This document shows, piece after piece, positions 24,482-33,593 of a stretch of 64,000 nt of DNA (positions are counted from its first letter, which is position 1; the number at the start of each line of letters is the position of its first letter). The notes under the pieces were generated by a model. That model did not search any database. It saw only the letters and a program-made list of their open reading frames with translations, and had not been told where the DNA came from. Location of the stretch: the NCBI GenBank assembly GCA_035652235.1, contig DASREE010000048.1, positions 44,900 to 108,899 on the forward strand. Reading direction: 5' to 3'. Made by a program: the position numbers and the translations under genes. Origin of the DNA: PALSA-612 sp035652235 (GTDB lineage Bacteria; Actinomycetota; Thermoleophilia; Gaiellales; Gaiellaceae).

Positions 24482-25126
24482 CTAGCCGGGACGCAGGCGC
24501 TCGACCTCGTCCCCGCGGGCGACGATCACCTCCCACACGAGCCAGGGAGGGAAGAGGCCGTGCTCGACCACGCCCGGCGTCGCCGACAGGCGCGCGGCCA
24601 GCGCGGCGACGTCGTCGACGCGGCCCGTGTAGTCGGCGATGACGCCGCCGTCGGGGCTTCTCGGCACGTCGCGCAGCTCGACCCGCCCGAGCGCCCGCAG
24701 CGTCGCCGCGAGCCCGAAGGCGAGCAGCTCGAGCGGTACCGGCGGTCCGATCCTGGCGACCGGCTTGTCCGAGGAGGCGACGACGACGAAGCGCTCCGCC
24801 GCTGCGGCCACCACCTTCTCGCGCGTGTGCGCGGCGCCGCCGCCCTTGACGAGCCAGCCGTCGGGCGCGATCTGGTCGGCGCCGTCGACGGCGAGGTCGA
24901 GGCGGTCGAGGCGATCGAACGGCTCGACCGCGATCCCGAGCCGCCTCGCCGTCTGCTCGGTGCGCGGCGAGGTGGCCACGCAGCGGATGCGCGGCCGCCG
25001 CCGGGCGAGCGCCTCGAGCAGGTAGGCGACCGTCGAGCCGGTGCCGAGGCCGACGCGCATGCCGTCCTCGACCAGCTCGGCCGCCGCCTCCGCCGCCAGC
25101 TGCTTCTCGCGCTGCAGGCCCATCAT
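24482..25126 (-). CDS. rpiA: Ribose-5-phosphate isomerase A
   Basis: Interconverts ribose 5-phosphate and ribulose 5-phosphate. The 214-residue protein carries the RpiA motifs GLGTGSTVAYLLEAL (residues 26-40), LDLAVDGADQI with the catalytic Asp near 81, WLVKGGGAAHTREK near 91 and VASSDKPV. The ATG at 25126 (of two consecutive ATGs) is chosen because TAGGTT stands exactly 6 bases upstream on the minus strand, implying a leaderless transcript. It is divergent from rpe with about 100 bases between starts. Confidence 0.93.
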   Translation of the reverse strand: MMGLQREKQLAAEAAAELVEDGMRVGLGTGSTVAYLLEALARRRPRIRCVATSPRTEQTARRLGIAVEPFDRLDRLDLAVDGADQIAPDGWLVKGGGAAHTREKVVAAAAERFVVVASSDKPVARIGPPVPLELLAFGLAATLRALGRVELRDVPRSPDGGVIADYTGRVDDVAALAARLSATPGVVEHGLFPPWLVWEVIVARGDEVERLRPG

Positions 25127-25225
25127 CCCCCGAACCTACCCTCCCTTCGTACCAGACGTCCGCCGGGCTCGCCGCGGCCCCGGCGGTGCGACGGAGGCCG
25201 CCCCTCCTCCGGGTACTGTACGGCC

Positions 25226-25945
25226 GTGGCGTGGGCGGACTGGGTGCGCGGTGCGGAGATCGAGCCTTCGATCTACGCCGCCGACTTCTCCGACCTGGGC
25301 TCGCAGCTGCGAGCCCTGCTCGACGCGGGCGCGAGGATCTTCCACTTCGACGTCGGCGACGGCCACTTCATCCGCGAGATCACGATCGGGCCGGTCGTGC
25401 TGCGGTCGATCGCGGAGCTCGTGCACGAGCGCGGCGGTCGCTTCGACTGCCATCTGATGGTGGCCGAGCCGGAGCGGCACTTCGAGAGCGTGCAGGCGGC
25501 GGGCGGAGACAGCGTCACCTTCCACGTCGAGGCCGCGGCCGACCCGGGGCGCACCGTCCGGCTCGCGCGCGAGCACGGGCTCGGCGTCGGCATCGCCTTC
25601 AACCCGGAGACGCCGGTGGCGCGCGCGGCGCGCGCGGCGGAGGGCGCCGACCTCGGACTGTGCATGAGCATCCACCCGGGGCTGTCCGGCGAGACGTTCA
25701 TGCCCGAGGCGCTCGGGCGGATCGCCGAGCTCCGCCGCCTGCTGCCGGACGGCGTGCTCGTCCAGGTGGACGGCGGCGTCAACGCGACCAACCTCCGGCG
25801 CGTGCGGGAGGCGGGCGCCGACCTGCTGATCGCCGGGAGCGCCGTCTTCTGGCAGGACGACCCGGTCGCCGCCTACCGGCGCCTGGTCGAGCTGCTCTCC
25901 GCCGAGCAGGCGCCCGCGCAGGCGGCCGCGGAGCGGGCACGGTGA
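25226..25945 (+). CDS. rpe: Ribulose-phosphate 3-epimerase
   Basis: Epimerises ribulose 5-phosphate to xylulose 5-phosphate. 239 residues with IEPSIYAADFSDLGSQL, FHFDVGDGHFI (metal-binding His/Asp; usual form is HxDVMDG), FDCHLMVAEPERH, FNPETPV and VQVDGGVNATNL, the barrel motifs in order. The N-terminus has a nonstandard AWADWVRGAE leader. GTG 25226 is fixed by TACTGT (25214-25219) 6 bases upstream. The stop overlaps the zwf GTG (GTGA), so the two pentose phosphate enzymes are coupled. The Asp-Gly replacement of Met in the DVGDG loop is worth noting but does not remove a catalytic residue. Confidence 0.92.
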   Translation: MAWADWVRGAEIEPSIYAADFSDLGSQLRALLDAGARIFHFDVGDGHFIREITIGPVVLRSIAELVHERGGRFDCHLMVAEPERHFESVQAAGGDSVTFHVEAAADPGRTVRLAREHGLGVGIAFNPETPVARAARAAEGADLGLCMSIHPGLSGETFMPEALGRIAELRRLLPDGVLVQVDGGVNATNLRRVREAGADLLIAGSAVFWQDDPVAAYRRLVELLSAEQAPAQAAAERAR

Positions 25946-27375
25946 CGAGCGGGGAGTACGAGGAGCAAGGTTACGAACGGCCGCCGAACCACGTCATCGT
26001 GCTGTTCGGCGCGACCGGCGACCTGGCGCGGCGCAAGATCATCCCCGGCGCCTTCCACCTGTGGTCGGTCGGGCTGATGCCGGAGCGGTTCGCCATCATC
26101 GGCGCCTCGCGCACCAGCCTGTCCGACGAGGAGATGCGCTCGACGGCGCTGCTCGCGCTCGAGGAGTTCGGCGGCCGCCGCCTGCGCAAGCGCGACCGCG
26201 TCCGCTTCCTGCAGCACGTGCTCGGGTCGTCGACCGACAAGCTCGTCGACGCGGTGGCGCGCGCCGAGAAGGAGATCGGCGGGCGGCCGCGGCGGCTGTA
26301 CCACCTGGCCATCCCGCCGGCCGCGTTCCCGTCCGTGATCGAGATGCTGGGCGCGACCGGCCTCGACGCCCGCGCGCGCGTGATCATCGAGAAGCCGTTC
26401 GGCACCGACCTGCACTCGGCCCGCGAGCTGAACCGGGTCGTGCACGCCGCCTTCGACGAGTCGCAGGTCTTCCGCATCGACCACTTTCTCGGCAAGGAGT
26501 CGGTCGACAACATCCTCGCCTTCCGGTTCGCGAACGGACTGTTCGAGCCGATCTGGAACCGCGACCACATCGACTACGTGCAGATCGACGTGCCGGAGAC
26601 GCTGTCGATCGAGGGCCGGGCCGGCTTCTACGAGAGCACGGGCGCCTTCCGCGACATGGTCGTCACGCACCTGTTCCAGGTGCTCGGCTTCGTCGCCATG
26701 GAGCCGCCGACGTCGCTCGAGCCGCGGGCGCTGCGCTCCGAGAAGAACAAGGTGTTCGAGGCGATGAAGCGGATCGACCCGCGCCAGGTCGTGCGCGGCC
26801 AGTACCGGGGCTACCGCTCCGAGCCGGGGGTGCGCCGGCGCTCGGGCACGGAGACGTACGTGGCGCTCAAGGTGGAGATCGACAACTGGCGCTGGGCGGG
26901 CGTCCCCTTCTACCTGCGCACCGGCAAGAGCATGGCGGAAAGCCGGCAGGTGGTCGTGCTCGCCTTCCGGGAACCGCCGCTGCGCATGTTCAGGCTCGCG
27001 CGCGGCATCTCCGGCTGGGCGCGGCCGAACGAGCTCCTGTTCGAGTTCCGAGACCCCGGGTCGATCACGACCCGCTTCCTCGCCAAGCAGCCGGGGCCCG
27101 CGCTCGACCTGGCCGAGGCGGCGATGACGTTCCGCTACGCGGACTCGTTCGGCACCAACCACCTGGAGGCGTACGAGCGGCTGCTCCGCGACGCCATGCT
27201 CGGCGACCAGACGCTGTTCACGGACGCAGCCGGGATCGAGCGGCTGTGGGAGGTGTCGACGCCTCTGCTCGAGCGACCGCCGCGCCTGCACCTGTACGAT
27301 CCCGGCTCGTGGGGGCCGAAGGCGGCGGATGCGCTGATCGCGCCGCACCGCTGGTGCCTCCCCGACGGGACGTAG
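25942..27375 (+). CDS. zwf: Glucose-6-phosphate 1-dehydrogenase
   Basis: Oxidises glucose 6-phosphate to the lactone with NADP+, entry to the oxidative pentose phosphate pathway. The 477-residue protein has VLFGATGDLARRKI at residue 20, VIIEKPFGTD near 150, the catalytic RIDHFLGKE near 178 and PFYLRTGKSM near 322 with the substrate-binding Lys. It overlaps rpe by 4 bases. Downstream a GC hairpin (CTGCC-N5-GGCAG at 27554-27568) could stall transcription but lacks a T tract. Confidence 0.95.
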   Translation: MTSGEYEEQGYERPPNHVIVLFGATGDLARRKIIPGAFHLWSVGLMPERFAIIGASRTSLSDEEMRSTALLALEEFGGRRLRKRDRVRFLQHVLGSSTDKLVDAVARAEKEIGGRPRRLYHLAIPPAAFPSVIEMLGATGLDARARVIIEKPFGTDLHSARELNRVVHAAFDESQVFRIDHFLGKESVDNILAFRFANGLFEPIWNRDHIDYVQIDVPETLSIEGRAGFYESTGAFRDMVVTHLFQVLGFVAMEPPTSLEPRALRSEKNKVFEAMKRIDPRQVVRGQYRGYRSEPGVRRRSGTETYVALKVEIDNWRWAGVPFYLRTGKSMAESRQVVVLAFREPPLRMFRLARGISGWARPNELLFEFRDPGSITTRFLAKQPGPALDLAEAAMTFRYADSFGTNHLEAYERLLRDAMLGDQTLFTDAAGIERLWEVSTPLLERPPRLHLYDPGSWGPKAADALIAPHRWCLPDGT

Positions 27376-27623
27376 CGCCGCTCGAGCGCCTTCCGCGTTC
27401 CGGTCCCGCCGTCCCGGCCGTCGCGGTCGCCCTCTCCTGCGCCGGGGCGACCTTCCCGCCCCGTGGCGGCATGGCAGCGCCGATCGAGCGAGGGCTCGAG
27501 CGGCGGCTCGCGCAGACGCTGGCGGCGCGGCTTGCCGCCTGACCGCCCGCAGGCTGCCCGTCCGGCAGGCCGCCTGCTCGGAGTGCGCGACGCGACCGGC
27601 CGCCTCTGCCAAACTCCGGCGCG
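27376..27623. other. Intergenic region zwf-mscS with no supported gene
   Basis: 248 bases. A 23-codon frame at 27469 (MAAPIERGLERRL...) has no ribosome site and is not defended. The only structures are the hairpin at about 27554-27568 and a CAAACT box 8 bases before the mscS ATG. Confidence 0.5.
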
Positions 27624-28406
27624 ATGAGCGAGCGGGTGCGCAGCGCGATCGTCACCGGCGCCGTGGGGATCGGCATCGTCGTCGTCCTGCGCGTCGCCAT
27701 GCGGGCCGCGTTCGCCGGCTACGTGCGCAGGCTCGGCGCCCGCCGCTCGGCGGACGACATCGCCAGCCTGCGAACCCGCTACGCGATCGTGCAGCGGCTG
27801 GTCGTCGTCATCCTGCTCGTCATCGTCGCCTGGAGCGTGCTCGAGATCTTCCCGACGACGAGCTCGCTCGCGCGCAGCCTGCTCGCCTCCGGCGCGGTCC
27901 TGACCATCTTCATCGGCCTCGCGCTCAGCGGCCCGCTGTCGAACATCGGCGCGGGCGTGCTGCTCGGCTTCACGCAACCGGTGCGGCTCGGCGACCGCGT
28001 CTCGATCGGCGACACGACCGGTACGGCCACCGAGATCACGCTCATCCACACCGTCCTGCTCACGGACGACGGCCGCCGCGTGTTCGTCCCGAACACGCAG
28101 ATGGCGAGCTCGGTCGTCGTCAACCGCTCGATCGACGACCCGCGCCGGACCGTGCGGGTGCGGCTGCCGATCGCCCTGCGCGCGCCGGTCGAGCGCGCCC
28201 GGACGATCGTGCTCCAGGCGCTGGAGGCGGTCGAGGGCGTGGCCGCGGAGGACACGACCGTGATCCTCGACGAGCTGACCGAGAAGACGGCCTGGCTGGC
28301 GGTGACCGCGCTCGTCGCCGCCGAGACGGACGTGGCCCGGCTGGCGGGCGAGCTGCGCGAGCGCGCGCTCGACGCGCTCGCGCGCGAGGAGCTGCTGCCG
28401 GCCTGA
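27624..28406 (+). CDS. MscS-family mechanosensitive ion channel
   Basis: 260 residues with three N-terminal helices (about 8-28, 52-72, 85-115); the third is the pore helix with LTIFIGLALSGPLSNIGAG, followed by the MscS beta domain motif PVRLGDRVSIGDTTGTATEI and VFVPNTQMASS. The C-terminal alpha/beta vestibule is shortened. It releases solutes during hypo-osmotic shock. ATG 27624 has CAAACT 8 bases upstream, a weak candidate for the leaderless pattern. It is convergent with the next membrane protein gene, 7 bases between stops. Confidence 0.88.
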   Translation: MSERVRSAIVTGAVGIGIVVVLRVAMRAAFAGYVRRLGARRSADDIASLRTRYAIVQRLVVVILLVIVAWSVLEIFPTTSSLARSLLASGAVLTIFIGLALSGPLSNIGAGVLLGFTQPVRLGDRVSIGDTTGTATEITLIHTVLLTDDGRRVFVPNTQMASSVVVNRSIDDPRRTVRVRLPIALRAPVERARTIVLQALEAVEGVAAEDTTVILDELTEKTAWLAVTALVAAETDVARLAGELRERALDALAREELLPA

Positions 28407-28413
28407 GCCGTCC

Positions 28414-28926
28414 CTACGAGCTCGTCGGCTTCGCCGGCGCGTCCGCCGGCGGCTCCTCCCCCGCCGAGGCGGCGGGCGGCCCGGCGGGCGGCGGGGCGCG
28501 GTGCGCCGCCTCCGCGCCGGCCTCACGGGCCGCGTCCGCCGGCGACTGCGGCTCCTTCCAGGCGAGCCAGGCGCTTGCAGCGACGAGCGCGGCGAGGGCG
28601 ATGCCGATGTAGCTCGCCCAGGCGGAATGGTCGTCGTGGATGTTCTTCGCGATCGCGAACACGAGGATGGCTGCGGCGAGCAGGACGGAGAAGTAGCGGT
28701 GCGGCAGGCGCAGCCTGAACTCGACGATGCCGGCCTGCACGGCGGCGTTGGCGAGGAAGGCGAGCGAGAGCAGCCCGAGGATGATCCCCCAGAAGCCGTG
28801 CCAGGCGTTGCGGGAGTAGGTGTCGCCCCCGACCTCGACCGACTGCCAGGCGAGCAGCGTGTCGACGACCATGAGCAGGCCGCTGCCGACGAGCAGGAGT
28901 AGGCGGGGTGAGTGCTTCAGCTTCAT
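28414..28926 (-). CDS. Four-helix membrane protein of unknown function
   Basis: 170 residues; hydrophobic segments at about 9-27, 43-63, 80-97 and 107-124, then a Pro/Ala/Glu-rich cytoplasmic-looking tail (from about residue 130). GDTYSRNAWHGFWGII between helices 1 and 2 resembles an extracytoplasmic loop. I do not recognise the family. ATG 28926 follows GGAAAGGAACG, a good ribosome site. It is divergent from gltX. Confidence 0.75.
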   Translation of the reverse strand: MKLKHSPRLLLLVGSGLLMVVDTLLAWQSVEVGGDTYSRNAWHGFWGIILGLLSLAFLANAAVQAGIVEFRLRLPHRYFSVLLAAAILVFAIAKNIHDDHSAWASYIGIALAALVAASAWLAWKEPQSPADAAREAGAEAAHRAPPPAGPPAASAGEEPPADAPAKPTSS

Positions 28927-29053
28927 GCCGCGTTCCTTTCCGGGTCCGCTGGACCTGACACTCTGACGTGCCGCGAGCCGGCTGGCAACAGCCGCGCCTG
29001 GAACGGGCGCGTCTGGAACGGGAGGTCGGAGCGGCGTCGGCAATACTGGGGAG

Positions 29054-30072
29054 ATGCGGCGCGTGCGCTTCGCTCCCAGCCCGACGGGCTCGCTGCACCT
29101 CGGCAACGCCCTGAGCGCGGTTGCGAACCGCGCCTTCGGCGACTGGATGCTGCTGCGGATCGACGACACCGACCCGGCCAGGAACGTACCGGGCGGGGAG
29201 GAGGCGATCGTGCGCGACCTGGCGTGGCTGGGGGTCGCCTGGGACGAGGGACCCGTGCGCCAGAGCGAGCGGCAGGCGCGCTACCGGGAGGCCGCGGAGG
29301 CGCTCGGCGCCCGCTTCGACGGCGTCACGCTCCTGCGCGAGGACGGGACGGCCACGTACCATCTCGCGAGCGTCGTCGACGACGGCGACTTCGGGATCAC
29401 GCACGTCGTCCGGGGCGCCGACCACCGTCCGAACGAGGCGCTGCACCGGCGGCTGCACGAGGCGCTCGGGACGGCGGCGCCGGCGTACGTCTACCACGGG
29501 CTCGTGCTCGGCCCGGACGGCAAGAAGCTGTCGAAGCGGACGTTCGGGGCAACGGTGGCGTCGCTGCGCGACGCGGGGATCCCGGCGCAGGCGGTGCGCC
29601 GCTACCTGGAGGAGCTGGGGCTGCCGAAGCACGACGTGCGCCTCGACCTCGCCCGCATCCGCCGGCTCGCGGTGGAGGCGCTCGCGGCCATGTCCGACGC
29701 CGAGCTGGCGGCGGAGGCGCGCGTGCCGCTGGCGGTCGTCCCCGCGCTGCGCGGTGCGCGCGATCTCGCCGAGGCGCGCGAGTACGCGCGGCTCGTCCTC
29801 TCGCCCGAGCCGGCGGCGGTGCCGGAGGAGGCGCGGCCGACGCTCGAGCGCTTCCGCGAGCTCCTGGACGGCGACGGGCGCGAGGTGGTGCGCGAGCTGA
29901 AGGCGGTCGGCGGCGACCTCAAGGCGCTCCGGCTCGCGCTCACCGGCCGCGACCGGGGGCCCGAGCTGGCGGCGATCGTCGACGCGCTGCCGCGCGAGGA
30001 GGCGCTGCGGCGGATCGACGCCTCGCTCGCGTCGCTCGGGCGGCGGTCGCAGGGTGGGAGGCGGGCGGAGCC

Positions 30073-30076
<4 letters not shown>
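29054..30076 (+). CDS. gltX: Compact glutamyl-tRNA synthetase
   Basis: Class I synthetase attaching Glu to tRNA-Glu. The HIGH-like SPTGSLHLGNA (residues 9-19), LLRIDDTDPAR, VVRGADHRPN and KKLSKRTFG (KMSKS-like, about residue 156) are intact. At 340 residues it is far shorter than the usual 470-500: most of the insertion between the HIGH region and 'ATYHLASVVDD', including the zinc-binding Cys cluster, is missing, and the protein has no Cys at all; the anticodon-binding domain is also reduced. ATG 29054 lies 6 bases after AATACT. It overlaps cysS by 4 bases. Confidence 0.88.
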
Positions 30077-31340
<1,264 letters not shown>

Positions 31341-31344
<4 letters not shown>

Positions 31345-32120
31345 CGAGCGAGCTCGTGTACGGCCGGCGGGCGGTCCGGGAGGCGCTGCGCGGGCCGCGG
31401 GAGGTGCTCGACGTGCACGCGAGCGAGCGGGCGATCGCGGCGGAGGCGTGGCTGCGCGACGAGCCGGGCGTGCGGCTCCGCGTGCACCCCGAGCGGGAGC
31501 TCACCGCGCTCGCCGGGACGTCCGACCACCAGGGCGTCGTCGCGCGCTGCGAGCCGTACCGGTACGCCGACGCGTACGCGCTCGCTCGGGCCGAGCGGCC
31601 GCTCATCGTCTGCCTCGACCAGGTCACCGACCCGCGGAACCTCGGCGCCGTCTGCCGCAGCGCCGAAGGAGCCGGCGCGACGGGCGTCCTGCTCCCGGCC
31701 CACCGCTCCGCCCGCGTCACGCCCGTCGTCTGCCGCACGTCCGCGGGCGCCGTCGAGCACCTGCCGGTCGCCGTCGTCGCCAACCTGGCCAGATACCTGG
31801 CCGAGGTCAAGGGCGCTGCGCTGTGGGTGTACGCGGCCGCGGCCGCGGCCGGTGAGACGATGTGGGAGACCGACCTGACCGGCGGGGTCGCACTCGTCTT
31901 CGGCGCCGAGGGGAGGGGGCTGCGGCCCCTCGTCCGCCGCACGTGCGACGCGAGCGTCTCGATCCCGCTGCGCGGACAGGTAGGGTCGCTGAACGTGAGC
32001 GTCGCCGCCGCGGTGCTGCTGTACGAGGCGAGCCGTCAGCGCTCCCGAGCCGGCGGGGCGCGCGCGCTGCCCTCCGAGCGGCGCGGACGGAAACGACGCA
32101 GCATCGGCACGGCCCCGTGA
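31341..32120 (+). CDS. rlmB: 23S rRNA (guanosine-2'-O)-methyltransferase RlmB-like (SpoU family)
   Basis: 259 residues: N-terminal substrate-binding domain with YGRRAVREALRG, then the SPOUT knot domain with LDQVTDPRNLGAVCRSAEG (motif 1), FGAEGRGLRP (motif 2) and IPLRGQVGSLNVSVAAAVLLYE (motif 3, SAM knot). It probably methylates G2251 of 23S rRNA. ATG 31341 overlaps the cysS stop; an upstream ATG at 31293 within cysS is less likely. C-terminus is a basic tail (RRGRKRRSIG). Confidence 0.91.
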
Positions 32121-32262
32121 CGGTTCGTCTGCTACCTGGTCCACCGTCCCAACCCCCCACCCACCCCGGGGAGTCATGGGCGTGGCGGGACGCCGCACGC
32201 CTGGGCCGCGGGCGCGCTGCCGGTCGGCGCGCGGGCCGCCGCGGCCGGCGGGGAGGAGGGCC

Positions 32263-32697
32263 ATGAGCGATCCGACCCTGTACCTGTTCGACGGGTACAA
32301 CGTGCTTCACGCCGGGTCGTTCGTGGACGCGCGCGAGCTCGTCGACCGCCTCGCCGACTTCGTCGCGCTGCACGGCGCACGCGGGATCGTGGTCTTCGAC
32401 GGCTCCGGCCCCGACGCCGAGGTCGGCCCGCTCTCGGTCCGGTACGCGCCGGACGCCGACGCGTTGCTCGAGCGGCTCGCAGCGGAGGAGCGGGCCCACG
32501 AGCACGTCTGCCTCGTCTCCTCGGATGTGGCCGTGCGCGGCACCTCCGGCCAGGAGGTGCGCAAGCTGAGCTCGCGCGTGTTCGTGCGCCAGCTCGCGCC
32601 GGTCGAGCGCCGCGAGCCGGGCCGGTGGCCCCTCGGCGACCGGGTCGACGCCGAGACGAAGGCCCGGCTCGAGCGGCTGAGACGCGGTCGAGGCTAG
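32263..32697 (+). CDS. NYN-domain ribonuclease, YacP/Rae1-like
   Basis: 144 residues with the PIN-like LYLFDGYNVLHA at residue 6, VVFDGSGPDAEVG near 43 and VCLVSSDVAVRG near 83, carrying the acidic metal-binding residues of the NYN (YacP) family. Bacillus Rae1 of this family cleaves mRNA on the ribosome. ATG 32263 follows GGGAGGAGG, a strong ribosome site. Position between rlmB and sigH is the same as in Bacillus. Confidence 0.86.
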   Translation: MSDPTLYLFDGYNVLHAGSFVDARELVDRLADFVALHGARGIVVFDGSGPDAEVGPLSVRYAPDADALLERLAAEERAHEHVCLVSSDVAVRGTSGQEVRKLSSRVFVRQLAPVERREPGRWPLGDRVDAETKARLERLRRGRG

Positions 32698-32721
32698 CGT
32701 GCTGGACAAACGCAAGTGAAC

Positions 32722-32750
32722 TTGTAACGCGTGCAGGTCCCTGCTATGGT
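32722..32750 (+). promoter_or_regulatory. Predicted promoter of the sigH-type gene
   Basis: TTGTAA (32722-32727), 17-base spacer, TATGGT (32745-32750), giving a leader of about 95 bases that contains a 17-bp tandem repeat. Confidence 0.65.
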
Positions 32751-32803
32751 TCTGCCTCAACCTGAGGGTGAGAGTTCGGTTGTCGCAGTGGCAAGCGCGA
32801 GAG

Positions 32804-32837
32804 CCGAGACCAGCGACAGACCGAGACCAGCGACAGA
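32804..32837 (+). repeat. 17-bp tandem direct repeat in the sigma-factor leader
   Basis: CCGAGACCAGCGACAGA occurs twice without interruption (32804-32820, 32821-32837), ending 13 bases before the ATG and just before the ribosome site AGGGAGAG. Confidence 0.9.
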
Positions 32838-32850
32838 GGGAGAGAGCAGC

Positions 32851-33516
32851 ATGGCAGCCCGCACCGCGACCGCAGGACGGACGCCACAGAAGGCTCAACG
32901 TGAGCTGGAGGATCTCCAGCTCGTGCTCCGCGCACGCAACGGCGACACCAACGCCCGCGACGAGATGATCCGCCGCTACACGGGCTTCGTCCGCATGAAG
33001 GCGAGCTCGTACTTCCTGGCCGGCGGCGACGCGGAAGACCTGCTGCAGGAGGGGCTGATCGGCCTGTGCAAGGCGATCCGCGACTTCCGTCACGACAAGG
33101 ACACGTCGTTTCGGAGCTTCGCCGAGCTCTGCGTCACCCGCCAGATCATCACGGCGATCAAGTCGGCGACGCGCTACAAGCACCAGGCGCTCAACAACTA
33201 CGTGTCCTTCAGCAACACGCCCGCCGGACAGGACGCCGACTCCGACTGCACGCTCGGCGAGGCCCTCCCCGGCTCGCACGTGGACGAGCCGTCGGTGCAG
33301 GTGATCTCGACCGAGGAGCTGAAGAGCCTCGTCTTCTGCCTGGGCACCGGGCTGTCGAAGCTCGAGTCGGACGCGCTCCGGCTGTACCTCGAAGGCTCGT
33401 CCTACGAGCAGATGGCCGAGGAGCTCGGGTGCGACACGAAGACGATCGACAACGCGCTCCAGCGCGTGAAGCGGAAGATCCTCCTCCACCGCCGGTCGCG
33501 CCAGGTCCTCTCCTGA
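32851..33516 (+). CDS. sigH: RNA polymerase sigma factor, SigH (sigma-30) type
   Basis: 221 residues. Region 2 includes VLRARNGDTNARDEMIRRY, EDLLQEGLIGLCKAI (2.1-2.2, polymerase contact) and FRSFAELCVTRQIITAIK (2.3-2.4, -10 recognition); region 4 has LSKLESDALRLYLEG and SYEQMAEELGCDTKTIDNAL, a helix-turn-helix for -35. It resembles the sporulation sigma-H group rather than ECF factors, though no sporulation genes are in the window. ATG 32851 follows AGGGAGAG. Upstream gltX-cysS-rlmB-yacP matches the firmicute sigH locus. Confidence 0.9.
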   Translation: MAARTATAGRTPQKAQRELEDLQLVLRARNGDTNARDEMIRRYTGFVRMKASSYFLAGGDAEDLLQEGLIGLCKAIRDFRHDKDTSFRSFAELCVTRQIITAIKSATRYKHQALNNYVSFSNTPAGQDADSDCTLGEALPGSHVDEPSVQVISTEELKSLVFCLGTGLSKLESDALRLYLEGSSYEQMAEELGCDTKTIDNALQRVKRKILLHRRSRQVLS

Positions 33517-33593
33517 CCCGACCGGTGGGCCCCGTGAGCCGTCGCCGCGGCGACCCTTGGCGGGCGGCGCCCCGGCGGTAGCGTGCACGGCCA

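Noticed and set aside
27469..27540. 23-codon ORF MAAPIERGLERRL after zwf
   Set aside because: Too short, no ribosome site or leaderless box, no neighbour coupling.
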